Of a DNA stretch of 64,000 nucleotides, positions 39,286-51,896 are shown piece by piece (positions within the stretch are counted from its first letter, which is position 1; each line of letters starts with the position of its first letter). Under the pieces are notes generated by a model, which was given only the letters and a program-made list of their open reading frames with translations, ran no database searches and was not told the origin of the DNA. A program made the translations under genes and the position numbers. Origin of the DNA: Onchocerca lupi (Eukaryota; Nematoda; Chromadorea; Rhabditida; Onchocercidae); contig JAOVVO010000275.1 in the NCBI GenBank assembly GCA_028564675.1, positions 32,770-96,769 on the forward strand. Direction: 5' to 3'.

Positions 39286-42200
39286 TTATTTAACTATATT
39301 GACAATTTTTTCAGGCGCAATTTTATGCATTGGAGTGAAATATTTCTTGACAAGATCAAGCGTTTGGTGAAGATACTGTTCCGGTCCCTGATCATAGGTA
39401 CTATACACAAAACCCGTGTTGTTATCGATGAATGGCACAGCTGGTTCAATTTGCGTACCTTCGTGCCATTCATTGAATGAAGTTATCGTTATGATATTTG
39501 CCTTAAAACATCAATTTTTCTTTCCATCGATTCAAACTAATTTATGGTTTGAACTTATTCATCTAACAATGACCAGTAATACCACAATCTTTTCTAGAAA
39601 ATTAAGTTGGATAGAAAAATAGGCAAGAACGATTTACTATTATTTTTTTTAAATTGCTTTCTAACTGCAAAGAAAAAATCAAGAATGATGATGAAAGCCA
39701 ATGGCCGTTCAATTTATTGTGCATATGAAACTCTTTGTACGAAAATAGATAGAGGAATAGCATACGACATTTAGCAATTATCATGAACTCTTTTATGCCA
39801 TGCATTATTTCACTACACTGATAATTTTTTAGAAACCATCTAAATAACCATCTTAATATTACTAGTAGATCAAGAATTACCAAGTAATGAAGTTTATCAA
39901 TCTGAGGATATAAAACAACTCAGTTCATTTTTAGTATTTTTAGAATATTTCCAACATTTACCCTAGCAATATGCGCCATTTCAAACATATCCGCATAATA
40001 TTTGCCATTCATCCGATCCTTGTAATTCGCTTCATTCCAAGGTCGCACACGACGATCATCATAACCAGGACCCACCGAAGGTATAAAAATTAAGTCATTT
40101 TTCCTAAAATAATAATTATTAGTTACGACAATTAATCACAATCTCGATATTTTTGAAACTGAAAAATTAAATCTGATTAGAATCAAACATTTTCGCTCCA
40201 TTTTGCTTTCTGAAATTAGATTTACTTTCCATATTTCTTCCTATTCTTTTCAAACAAAGTTCATGAGTTCATCTAGAAATTATTTTTATACCTAACATAG
40301 GTTGAAATTCTGTCTGAAATATATTCTTTAACACCTTAAATCTAAAAAAAATTCCGACACGAACCTACAGAAGGCGCTCAGTGAAGGCCAAGTTGAAGGA
40401 GTTGAACCGTGAGAAAAACCTATAGATGCGAAATATGTATAAATCCCATCGAATCCAGCAACCAATAACGAATGCCTATCTTCTGATTTAACTAAGAGAC
40501 CTGAAACTCGATATGACTATTTATAATTAAGTAGAATTTCCTGAGATAAACCAACATATAAATTCCAGAACTTAGGACTTCATGCTGCAGAACTGCAACT
40601 TAAAAAAAGAAATAATCAATTTAAAAACATTCATATTTGAACTTACCAATAAAAAGAACATCATATTTGCTATCTCGCACAGTTAATTCCCCAGAAGGTT
40701 CAGTTAACTTTTTCCAATCATCAGAGGATACCAGATAAGAATCATAAAAGTATAACAACGGTAGATACGCATACAAGTCATTATGGCGACTATTTTTTCC
40801 ATCATTAGTCTCTAAAATCTTGACGAATATTTCGAATATTTCTAATTATTCTTTCCAAGTTAATGAAAGTTTAATTAGCGACAAAACAAAGTAAATGATT
40901 CAACGATGCAAACTATATAATTCTTTCAGAATTTTTTGGCTATACTGTTAATAAAATTCGTAAGGAGATTCCTTTAGAAAAATGCATACATGTTCAAATT
41001 TTGGTTTTCAACCTTTCTTCAGTACAATAATGAATCATAATAATGAAATGAAAATAAAATAGTGAAATATTAGTGTACAATACAAAATTTAATACTTCTT
41101 CGTGATTTTGGCCGCCTCATCCGATACAAAGCGGAATGATTACCATAATTATCAATAATATATTCGATATCCCTACGAAGCGATTCACCATTCCTGTGTT
41201 TGTAAGGTTCCAAATGAAAAGATAATTTCAAACGATATTTTGCCACAACGTTTAACAAAATGGGAATTAAATCATCCCATGAATGTCCTAAAAAGTAATG
41301 AGCAAAAATTGGAAAATTAGAATTTCTAAAAAACAAAATTATGGAATTCCAATAATTTTGCCTAAAATTTTTGAAAAATCAAGAAAAAAAAACACTTCGA
41401 AGAATAAGATGTTGTATCGCTTAAGTTCCATAGCTGTTTCCATTTTCATAAGAATTTTCCAATCGTTTAATGAAGCGGATTTCCCTAATTTTTAAAATCC
41501 TCCATAAGTTTATATTTTAAATGAGGCAACTAAATCAAAGAACATAGAAGGTGATTTTTCAATAAATAAGAAGTATGATGTAGCAATAAAGATCATACCT
41601 TGTTCATCAGAGATTCCTGGAGGATACCATGAAACAATAACAACGTCTATACCAGCTGATGACATCCATTTCATGTGCTGCTCGATTACTGCTGGGTCTC
41701 GACTACTATATGATCCCAAAAGTGGATAGAAACTCGAACCAATATCCAATGGTGGAACATGAGAACCTGGAATGGAATGTTATTCTTCAATTATCCATTT
41801 TTCAGTATTTTATACAATCAAGCAATGCAAAAAGATGAAAATGTAAGATACGATTCCATCATATTTTTATCACAAGTTTAGGAAAGGTTTAGCCGAAAAA
41901 CTGCATATATAATCAAGACAGGAAGGAGAGTTTATTAAAAGCAATATTAAATTTAAAGGACTTGTAAAAGCAAAATAGCAATCTTTAAAAAATCATCCTT
42001 GAGAAGGGAACCGAGCATTCGAGAAAATTATAATTACCTGTTGGATACTTCTGTGCAATACTCGGATCCCAGTGTGAAATATGACGATGATTCCAATGAT
42101 AATACTTCCCAGAATCAAATTCTGGATTTCCATACCATGGATAATAGAATATTTGTACCGAATAGTCGCCATTATCCTGAAAATAATTACTTATCTATTT

Positions 42201-42646
42201 ACACACTTCAAACTTGAAAACAACTGTTTTATGTTTACTTTATGCTTTAAGTTCATTAGGAATGTTCACATTTTTTATAATTAAACATACTTCCAATAGA
42301 TGCGATGCTACAGAGGCTGATTCACTTTTCACATGAGCAACAAATTTTTCAACTGTTGATTCGTTCTTCATCATATTTGCCAATTTAAATTTCGGATGCT
42401 TTATTAGCTAAAATCTTCGAAAAGTATTTTGAATTTACGATAAATATGGTTAAAATGAAGGTTAAAAGATAGCGATACTCTGAAGAATTTAATCCTTCAC
42501 AAAAATTCTGCAACTAGTCTGAAATTTTTCCTTGAAATGCCAACCTGCTCATTTTGAGTAGAGGTGAAATAAAATATTGTAAATATACTTGCAACTAAAG
42601 CAGCCAAAAGTAACCATCTTATCAAAAAATTACGACTCAGTGCCAT
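39286..42646 (-). CDS. manea: Glycoprotein endo-alpha-1,2-mannosidase, GH99 (9 exons)
   Basis: Golgi enzyme that cleaves glucose-substituted mannose from N-glycans. Minus-strand exons: 42646-42545, 42407-42291, 42176-42038, 41766-41599, 41287-41096, 40811-40647, 40500-40365, 40103-39962 and 39501-39286; phases agree and give 458 residues, as in animal MANEA. It starts with a short basic tail and one hydrophobic anchor (residues about 9-28), a type II topology. The catalytic domain shows FYYPWYGNPEFDSGKYYHWN, DIGSSFYPLLGSYSSRDP, VVIVSWYPPG, FHLEPYKHRNGESL, AGFDGIYTYFASIGF, FIPSVGPGYDDRRVRPWNE and SFNEWHEGTQIE. The two acidic residues of the EWHE motif (E398, E401) match the GH99 catalytic pair. 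The exon 9 acceptor is TTTTAAG rather than CAG/TAG. A TTTAG lies just upstream of the start codon. Confidence 0.93.
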
Positions 42647-43540
42647 ACCTAAATATACATATCAATATCTGAATAAGAAATCAAATACTGTTCGAATAGT
42701 GACTAATATTACTAATAAAGTAATTATCAGTAATCAGCTAATAACGTACTGATTTAAGTCTAATAACGACTGATGGTAGAATAAAGAGTGATCTAATTTT
42801 TTTTTTTTAGATAACAGACGATTCCTTATAAGACAACAGTTATCTGAAATTTTAATCCTATTTTATCTCTAACACCGAGCAAATAAGATATCTATGCAAT
42901 TTTAAGTGATAGTGAGAATAATGTTCAATTGGTAAAACAAATTTTCATTTAATCAAACTGAGTATTCTAACGAAGTCTTTCAAAATGAAGTAAATGAGCA
43001 AGTTCATTTACAAATTTATTCTTTCTTTTGTTCGCTACTTGCTTAATAATAAGTTTATTCATATGTTTATTGAAAAACTTAACAGCGTCTTGAATGCTTA
43101 TATAACCATCGTCCTCATACTTTATCAGTTGCTGACCAATTTCAAATAAATTCTATCCAGTTTCATTTTTCTGATTCTATTTGAAAAGCCTATAAAAAGT
43201 CAAAATCATCAGAATTCAAATAGAGTGATCAATAATAGCTGATCAGATGACTGATCTGCATCAGGACATAAAATTATGTACATAATGTACACACTGTATC
43301 ATCATGTTCAGATTAGCTTTTTCAGCGAATAACTAAATCAATCTTGTCATCTCGATTATGACAAAAACTTCCTAGAAAGGTCAAAGTTTACGAAATTATG
43401 GTAGTAATTAAATGCTTTGTATCAGCTGAGACATAATAAGCAAATCATATCAGCACTTCATAATCTCATTATTCAAATTTATTAAGTAATATTCTTTCAA
43501 AGAACAATATCCATTACTGCATAACAACTTCATTCATGGT
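42647..43540. other. Intergenic upstream of the mannosidase
   Basis: Presumed promoter region, A/T-rich. No gene or clear element seen. Confidence 0.4.
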
Positions 43541-43544
43541 TAAA

Positions 43545-43890
43545 TTCAAGCTAATTTATCCACAAAAAACCCATAGCTACAACCAAATTGCTTGCGGCCG
43601 GTGAAATTGTGTCGAGATGTCTCAGTTTCTTTTGTTGTAATCTTCTCCAGATTTCTAAGATTCAGGTTGGATTCGAAGCTCACTTTGGCAAGATTAGTTC
43701 CAACTTTGTAGTTAACTATTTAACCAGATCGAATAGCTAGACTCAGCAAAGCAATTGGCCGTTAATGAATTTCGTGACAACTTTTTAAATGCCGATAATT
43801 AGATTCAGTGAGCTTTTCCATATCAATAACAGTGCTCTTTATCACATTGATTGATACATTGGCTTCAATTCGCCCTAAAATTGTGATTAA
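43545..43890 (-). pseudogene. Unidentified decayed coding sequence
   Basis: Read on the minus strand, about 43796-43880 encodes GRIEANVSINVIKSTVIDME followed by further charged residues, and about 43550-43715 encodes KVGTNLAKVSFESNLNLRN with a Thr/Glu-rich continuation. The two open stretches are separated by stops and lie in different frames; base composition is less A/T-biased than the surroundings. I do not recognise the family. Confidence 0.35.
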
Positions 43891-45690
43891 ATTAATGCGT
43901 AACAAAAAATGATTTTTTTATGAATCTTATACAAATTTGGAAATAGCCAATGCAAATATGTTTACCGCCTGAATTTGCAATGAAGTGAGTGTGTGACGAA
44001 AAAATATTTATATATGAAATCTTACAGAAATTCGAAAATAACCATGGCGTACTTTTATTAATGTTTAATATTTTGTACAAACATCTAATTAGACTATGCT
44101 GAATTTCATTCAATCGATTCACTCATTTTATTGAAAATATTGAATTTTAAAGCAAAGAAACAATAGTAATGAGAAGGGATATTTGAAAGATGCCTGTAAT
44201 ATAAATTAATTTAAATAGTCTTAAATGATGCAAATTAATTCATTAATTAATGGCAAAAATTGAAACTTAAAATTTGAATTGAGATTAAATTATCATTTTA
44301 TTTTCGGCAAAATCTCGTGAATAGAAATTTCTTTCAGCTACACTATCTGTGATTGTATGTACTACATTTTTATATACTACATCCATCAATGTACCACATT
44401 CAAACTATTCTTGAAAGTTTCCGGAAAAATATTAATGACAAGAATTTTTTGATTTTCAAGAAATGCTTAAAGATTTCAAAAAATATCATGCAAATTTAAA
44501 AGATTGTGAATAATCGACAAAAAAAATACGATTAAGAAATAAAAATTTCAAAATGAAATTTCTCCTTTTCGATAAGTACTTCAGTGTTGCTCTAAACAAT
44601 TCCATAAGGAGGCAAAAATTAAGTTACTTAAAAATATGAAAATCTGACATATTGCAAATATGAAATATTGAATTCTGAAAGAAATGGTATCAATTGAGAA
44701 TTTGTTACCGTTTCTTACAAAATTCAACATTTCATATTTATAAGAAGTTCAGATGCTTCTTTCAATTATTAGATTAATTTCATCGAATTTATTTCATCAG
44801 ATGTAAATCGAGTTCGATTTTTGCCATTTTTATAATTTAATAATGAATTATATCAATGTATTATATCAAATTTCATTACTGAAGTTGTCGTATAAAAATA
44901 ACATTTCCACATGAAAATATAATTTTATTACTCGATAAGAGAACAATTTCCGTATTCGCTGTGACAAATCATGATGATTCGGAATATAACTTCACATGGC
45001 TTTAATCTATTGAAAAATGTGATATGATGCTATTTTATATTTTCCATTTGTTCATATCAGATTAGATCTATCAGCAGATAGATCAAAATCAGGTCAGTAA
45101 TAATGATTATAAAGAATAATAGCATTGCATGATTTATGAAGATCAACTTGAAAAGAAGATTGAGTAGTATTTCTTATAGTTATCAAAAATGCGGCAATAT
45201 CTGAATAAATTAAATGATGTAATATCTGTAGATCAAATTGATTTCTATATTCTCACGAATAGTCTTATTTTTTAACCGAGAAAAAACTATTTTTCTGTAT
45301 TATTTCTTGAACAGAGAATATTAACTGAACACTCTATCTCCTTGTGTATTAATTGTTAAATTTTTATAAACTCCGAAGATGGCATGATATATGTAAAATA
45401 ATTTTTAATATAGCCAAATTTAGTTTCATTGATTTACAAAGTGAAGTTCGAACTTTAGTGAAATATAATATTTTGATATGGCATAGATTTAATCAAAGCA
45501 GCAAAATTTCTTGCGAAGGTACATAATTAAGGAATAAATGAAACAGATATGTACAAAATAGTAGAGGTTTCATGAGATTACTATCGAGATGATTGTAACT
45601 GGTGTATAAAACTATCATTTTTAACTAAAGTTTTCGAGCTTCCTGATCAGTTTTTTAAGCTCAGATAAACATTGCAATAATTTTTAAAAA
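43891..45690. other. Intergenic, no supported gene
   Basis: A/T-rich with scattered short open stretches only. Confidence 0.45.
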
Positions 45691-45699
45691 ATTCCCAAT

Positions 45700-47560
45700 A
45701 TTGATCCTTTGAATTATTTTCATAACCACTGTTTTGAGGACCTTTGCAATGATAACATGAACGTTTCCATTTGTTGCACTCTATTACCTTATGGAATGAT
45801 TGAAGACAATTAAGACAGGCTTAATTTTTTCTTGGACATTCGTCGTCGTTTGAGAGTGGGGTAAACTTGACATCTGTCATCTTAGTATTCCTTGTTACAG
45901 ATAAGTCTTTTAGCTGAGCTTTTTTCGATTTCTTTTGGGACATTGTCGTTTGATCCCTGCCGTTTTGCTAAATTATGGCCAAGGATTCCCTTTTTTTGTC
46001 TGTCGGAATTGTCGATTTTTGCGTGCACTAGTATTTTCCCAAATCCGCATTAGAGCAAAGTTTTCTTCAATTCTTGCTTTCAATTTTTTCTCAAGCAGTT
46101 TCTCAATTTCTAGTTTGACTAAGACTAATCTCATCGTTTTTGCTGGTGCATTTTTGTTAAAATCCACCGGGATAATTTTCTTTTGGTTGTCGTTTGTACA
46201 CTCAAGAAGGGAGAAAATTTGATTGAGCTTATATAATTTGGTTTGCAGACTGTTGAATTGGAGATGAATTCTTGTTGCTATTGTGATTCGGCAAGGAAAG
46301 CAATAGGCTTTATTGGGTTACATGATATTATGCACAATATCGTACTATACAATGGTAAATGAACAATATACTATAGATGAGAAAAGCCAGATCGATATGC
46401 GTAGCAATTGAACAATTGTCGCTCGCATCGATCTAACCTGTCGAACTGTTGCTATCGATGCATCGATCCTTCTCGTCGTAGAACTGTAGTTGCGCCGGTG
46501 TCAAAATTTGTAGCTAAACTGTATGCTGCTTCAAAAATCCAAACCTTTTAAATCTTCTAGGGGCTCCTCTTCCTCTTACATGTTCATCGTTTTGGCAGAA
46601 AAACATATTTATCCTTATTGGTCTATTTCAAACATCTCCGCATTTTTTGACCTTTAACTTTTTGTTTTTAATAATTGCCATGGCGCTATTTGACTTTTAA
46701 CATATCTTTTTTATTATGCTTGCATTCTTTGACTTCGTCAAATCTTCCCGCCATTTGATCTTTAGATCCTATCTATATACAGGTATTTGATTTGCATCTT
46801 TCAATTTTCGCCGGCATATGGATTATAATTGTCGGAGAGATTGTTCAATCGCTTCGACTGCTTATTCCCAATCTCGGTCATTTCTTTTAATATCTTGAAA
46901 TACGCTGTTTAGCGAATTCTTGATCGCCGATGTGTTGCCGAATTTCTCTATGGTAATTATTCAATAATACTATAATTTTCTGGCACGACGTCATATCCAA
47001 ATATTGCTCTTGAGGCTTCTGTTTTCAAGCAGGAAAACAAATAACTCAATTTCTGTGTGTTTGGGAGGTCTTGCTTATGCACTGCTGCTTCAAAGTTGCT
47101 TCAAGATTCTTTCCATTTTCGAATCTCACTAAAGACTATCAATGATAATTGGAGCAAATTTACCCTTGATTAGCGGGCCATCTGGGACATTTCTCTTTGG
47201 CTTTGATTTGAGGTCTTTCTTTGTACGTTTCAATTGCAGCTTCATCATCCTTCTTGTTTCTGGTTATGATTTTTTACTTGATTTATTAAATTCAATATTC
47301 CCTATAATTTTTCACCATGCCTGTACATTTCTTCTCTTCCTTTGGCCATTTTGGTAAGACCTTTTGCAGAAAATCCAAATATTTATCGTTGATATTCACA
47401 AGCGTCTCAACATATAATTCGACTCTTTCCATCTTGCAATTATCACTACTATCATTTATCATATTACTTATCATTTGTTTATTAAAATATAGTATTGTGA
47501 TTGAATTATTTACATTCTTCACCAGAAGTTTTTTTATATTTTTTTTTAGCAATATTTAAA
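45700..47560 (-). pseudogene. Decayed Pao/BEL gag, interrupted
   Basis: Minus-strand remnants in gag order. At 47552-47292 is ETLVNINDKYLDFLQKV, which resembles the gag of the 49.9-kb element (TLEAANDKWLEYIQK). At 47270-47100 is a basic stretch. At 46167-45973 is a helical charged stretch, and at about 45860-45720 are zinc knuckles: CLNCLQSFHKVIEC (CX2CX4HX4C) then CYHCKG. Stops and frame changes occur throughout. LTR-like DNA at 46.23-46.66 kb lies between the halves. It is a different, older family than the 49.5-kb element. Confidence 0.65.
46230..46660. repeat. LTR-like segment embedded in the gag relic
   Basis: Non-coding, less A/T-rich than the surroundings. Its 46530-46640 part resembles 11.40-11.57 kb in the same orientation (ATCCAAACCTTTTAAATCT, TCCTCTTCCTCT, TTTTGGCAGAAAAACATATT). 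On the minus strand an AATAAAGCC phrase occurs at about 46313, as a possible LTR polyadenylation signal. Ends not resolved. Confidence 0.4.
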
Positions 47561-48087
47561 TAATAAATTAGCAAAGGATCATTAGACCAATTGATTAATT
47601 AACTTATGAAATAATCTATCAAGTAATAAACTAGGTTAAATTTTTTTTTGTTACAACAATTTCTTTTTCTTTGTGAGGCGGTTTATTCATTCTTGTTGAC
47701 AACAAGAAAAAAAAATTCAATTTGTCGAATATGCACCATTCTATTTGACAGGATGTGCTATGAGGCAAGGATTTTTTATACCATATCCTACTTAATGAAT
47801 CAATAATCGGTACTGTTGATAACATTTAATAACAACTATTTAAGCGAAAACAAGTTATTGCTACTATTAAAACTATTTATTTGCTTATTTTCTGTTTGCA
47901 TTTGAATTTGTGTAATTTAAAGAAATGTTAATATTGTAAGTATTCTATAATTATTTTATAAAATTTATTTAATATATTGCATTTTATTTCTTGTTTATTT
48001 CATTTTAGTCTCTTCGAAATTTTTTGTAAAGATGTGTCTAACTTTTGTTGCTGAATTCAAGTATAACTTTTTTATGTTCATTTCAGG

Positions 48088-48153
48088 AACTATATTTAAT
48101 CTTCCTGGAAGTTACGATCGAAGCAGTTCGATATCATCAGTCCAAAATCGAAT
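48088..48153 (+). other. Exon-like segment, unassigned
   Basis: A 66-base segment bounded by CATTTCAG and GGTGAGC, encoding FNLPGSYDRSSSISSVQNR. A second frame is also open through 48242. It sits between transposon relics with no linked exons, so it may be an old exon or chance. Confidence 0.25.
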
Positions 48154-48441
48154 CGGTGAGCATCAACAAGCTGGTATTGCGTCACGTAAAACTCCGCCAA
48201 AGCAAATTCCCACAAGTTTTTATGCATATCTATTATTTTTAAATTGCTTTAGCTTGTATCACATTATATTATGTTTTTTCAGTTGTTAGAAGAAACCTTT
48301 CTTAGATACTATGAAATAATATTCTGTGTTTGTTTTTTACTATTTTGTACCAATTCATATTAATATTTCTGGAATTGATAATCTTAAATTTTTAAGTTCA
48401 CTCTTGAAATTTGAGAAAAAAAAAAGAGAAAACTTCAATGA

Positions 48442-48740
48442 GTAGGCATTAATGTCAACTTCGTTATAGCCTTATAGGCAGTTAACAATTTATTCATTCT
48501 TATGTGACAACAAACTAGATTTTCACATGACGTAAATAAGTACTTCATAAAACACAGAAAAATTTTGTAGTTAACGATAATTAACATGACGCATGGCTTA
48601 GGATATGGTCAATGTTTCGCAGTACAATTAGTCAATTTGATTATTCTTTGCAACGAAACCGAATAAGCTACCAATTATTGGAATTCTTTTCTTAATTCGA
48701 TCAAAAGTAACAAGAAATTTTATTTTACGGACATGTTTAT
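48442..48740 (+). repeat. Dispersed ~300-bp repeat, copy A
   Basis: Direct repeat of 62751-63080. The shared run starts GTAGGCATTAATG and includes CCTTATAGGCAGTTAACAAT, AAATAAGTACTTCATAAAAC, TAACATGACGCATGGCTT and ATTATTGGAATTC. By eye about 85-90% of positions agree over the first 265 bases. It contains a short palindrome-like GTTAACGATAATTAAC and no open frame. Confidence 0.85.
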
Positions 48741-49543
48741 ACAACATTTATATTTACATCCATATTTTAGAAAATTTGTTCTTGAAAATATGGAAACATT
48801 AGCTTTAATTAATGATTTCATTTTTCAACTATTTGAGACATATTAATGTTTCGAGATTTTTTTCCCAATATATTGGTAAACAAAGATAGATAAGAAAGAG
48901 CAATGAATAATGAGAAAAGAGGAAACTTGGTGATTTCATGACATATTTTTTTTTTAAACACCTATTGAAGCATCTGATTCAAATTAGAATAATTTCATAG
49001 AAACATGGATACTTTAGTATAATTCGAACTTTTTCCATTTTAATAGAATCATATCGTACTGGTTCCAAACTTATAAGGACACTTTTGGTATCGATGTTTT
49101 ATCATTATTGAGTATCACATAAATGGACTTATAATTAATTATAAGTTATAATTAATTAGTTAATATTGTCGCTGAAATGGCGAAGATAAAAGAAGAGAAC
49201 CAGTGATACCTTTGTTTTAAATTTGGCATTGCGCATTTGCTGTAGTTAATTGCGAAATCATTTTTTTGTCTAATTAAGTCAGTGAGCTTTAAAAAAGAGC
49301 TCTCTTTCATTATGTACTGACTACAAGCACATCCTCATGCAATAACAAAAGAGCTTTCTTGTAGCCCGAAAATAGTATCAGGATCTTCCATCCATGGAGA
49401 AGAAGAGGTCCTAAGCAAAAAAATCACTTCAAAGGATGGGCAGCCACTTCGGAAATTCTGAGAAACTACGTGATATCAAATGGCGCAGATCAAACTCTAC
49501 CATTGTCTTCTCTCCATAAGTAAGACTAGTCCTGAATATAGGG
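48741..49543. other. Region upstream of the 5' LTR, no gene seen
   Basis: Contains a duplicated AATTAATTATAAGTTATAATTAATT-type inverted sequence near 49134-49158 and a less A/T-rich stretch at 49320-49520 with no intact frame. Confidence 0.35.
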
Positions 49544-49904
49544 TCATTTTTTAGAGTTGTTATCACAAGGGCGGTTTAATAGTTTATGGTTGTTTTCTTC
49601 TCTCTTCCTTTTGGCTTCCGTTATCATCATTAGAATTGTTTTATTGATATGATTGGTATTGTAATGGCCGTATTCGTTGTCGTGTTATCAATGTTTCAAC
49701 GTGATAAAGTTTTAATTAACCAACTTTGAGATTCAGCCGCATTTCAAATTGGCTGTCATTTCTATATCTGTATCTACTGAACAAGAATAGAAGTTCAAAT
49801 AAATTCGACTGGTCACGCAGCACAATTACTCACGACTACAAACGTAAGTCATTAACTGTCAAATTTCAAATTAAAAGTTATCTTTCCTTTACCCCAAAAA
49901 AAAA
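49544..49904 (+). repeat. 5' LTR of the Pao/BEL element
   Basis: Matches 52558-53009. The shared sequence begins TCATTTTTTAGAGTTGTTAT and ends at a C/A-rich TTTCCTTTACCC block. A TG at 49559 may be the true start. It contains only one copy of the 30-base unit that is amplified in the 3' LTR. Confidence 0.85.
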
Positions 49905-49927
49905 GGTACCCGGAAGTGAGGTTCATA

Positions 49928-50827
49928 ATGGCAGCAAATATCATCGCAAAGATGGAACCGGCCAAAGAAAGACTGGAATGCCTGCTTAAAGAAATCAATT
50001 TAATGTATTCAACGCCTGCATGCCAAGTCGGGTCAGCGGAAGAACAACAAGAAATCTATGAAGCAAGAAGCCGAGAAATTGAAGAAAAAATTCTAAGGGT
50101 TCAGTTATGCATCGACACGTTGGAAGCAGCCAACGATAAATGGCTTGAATATATTCAAAAAACGCCCACTGAGAAAAGAAGCAATAATGAGGAAGAAAAA
50201 TATGAAGAGATCACGAAAGGAAACATGGGATTATTCCGAATCCTCCAAAATGGAAAAGAGGCGGTTATAACTCTGAAAATGTACAAAAATGAAGTCGACT
50301 GGAAATTGTCACGACTCTCACAAGAGCCACGAAGAGCAACAGAGTCGTCAAATACACAACACATGATCAATCTCCCTCAACTGTCGTTGTCCACTTTCAA
50401 CGGAGATCCAAGACAATGGCGACAGTTCTGGAGTAGCTTCAGTGCCGCCGTTCATTCACAAGCGATACCGGAAATCCAAAAGCTGAACTATCTGTTTTCA
50501 TGCTTAAAAGGAAATGCTCTGCAAACAGTGAAAGGGTACGAGATAGCTCCAGAAAATTATGAAGTCATAACAAAATTGTTAAAAGACAAATATGGCGAAC
50601 CATCGATGATAATAAAAATGTTATATAACGAATTCCAATCTATCAGAAAAAATGAAAAAGAGTGGATTGGAACAATTGAAACGATGGAACGAGTATTGCG
50701 CCAGTTACAGGCGTTAGGCGAAAATCTGGAGCATGCAAGTATTGAAACTTCAATAGAACGCAGATTGCCATGCTGGATACTGGAAAAAGTATATCATCAA
50801 AAGGAAACAATAAACCGTGGTCAGTAG
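49928..50827 (+). pseudogene. Pao/BEL gag, N-terminal part
   Basis: A 299-codon frame from ATG 49928. It begins with a helical charged region (TLEAANDKWLEYIQK), then LPQLSLSTFNGDPRQWRQFW, the conserved gag core of Pao/BEL elements, then LNYLFSCLKGNALQTVKGY. It ends at a TAG shortly after a change of frame; the homologous sequence continues in another frame from about 50795. The change at about 50800-50815 looks like a small insertion or deletion rather than a standard slippery site. Intact length suggests a fairly young copy. Confidence 0.85.
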
Positions 50828-51894
50828 TAAAGCTTAGAAGTTTTTTATCAAACTTGATCAATGTAAATGAACAAGTCAAATGTAGCCAGCTTTCACATGC
50901 GTATACCGATCAAAAAACAGTAATACCAAAGCCGGAACAATCTTTTCGAAGTAATTTCGGAAGAATCTCAACGCCTGCTACAATTCGAAATGATAATAAT
51001 GATAAAAGTCGAAAACAGAAAAGAAGACCATGCATCTTTTGTGCCCAAGATCATTGGGACAGTGAATGCAACATTTACTCCACAGTTAACGCTCGCATAA
51101 GTCGTCTTAAAACATTGAAAAAATGCGTATCGTGCTTCAAAGAAAATCACAATGCAGAAAATTGCAAGCGGAAAAAACAGTGTTTCTATTGTAAAGTTTC
51201 TCACAACAGCGCGCTATGTGACAAAAGAAATCAAAATTCCTCAGTTAATATAGCGAATGCTTCGATAGCTAATCCAACTGTCGCAACACAAAAAAATAAA
51301 ATAAAGGAAAATCAAAGAAATGAAACTTTACTTTTGTGTAAAGAAATAATGGTTTTTAATCCCTTGTTTCCTCAAAGACAACAAAAGGCTTTAGCACTCT
51401 TTGATGTAGGCTCACAAATATCGTTTGTTTCCAAAAAATTAGCAGATCGGCTAAACTTGAAGGGAATAGCAGAACAAGAAATGAAAATAGCTCCGTTTGG
51501 CATGAAGAAGCCGAAGACATGCATCACTATTCGGACAAAGCTAAGTGTGCAAACGGCTGAACGAGAAGTTATTACATTAAACGCCAACATCATCGATTAT
51601 CTAACCAATGAATTGCGAGTGGTTGAGATACCATTAGAGGGCCAACTTAGAAATTTAGCAAGTCATTGGAAACGACCTGACCTTCTTGTCGGCGCAGATT
51701 ACTTTTTTCATTTTATTGGTTTAACAGTAATCAGAGAATTGGATTCAGGTCATCTGCTATTACAATCAAAAGTTGGTCCAATAGTCGCTGGAAGTGGTGA
51801 TATAAGCAAACTTTGCTACAACAGCACAATATGCTCTTCTAACGCAACAATCAGAGTGAATTTTATTTCGGACTTAGAAAGATTTGGAAATTAG
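50795..51894 (+). pseudogene. Pao/BEL gag C-terminal part and protease
   Basis: Continues gag in a different frame. Three zinc-knuckle motifs are visible: CIFCAQDHWDSEC, CVSCFKENHNAENC and CFYCKVSHNSALC. An aspartic protease region follows, with the active-site-like LFDVGSQISFVSKKLADR (D-x-G-S type). The frame stops at 51894 inside the gag-pol polyprotein, so it is truncated. Confidence 0.8.
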
Positions 51895-51896
51895 AA

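Noticed and set aside
45935..46222. Plus-strand open frame of 95 codons
   Set aside because: The opposite strand carries the gag relic with zinc knuckles downstream, which explains it better.
49726..49989. Open frame running from the 5' LTR into gag
   Set aside because: A different frame from gag; it reads through LTR sequence and has no family signal.
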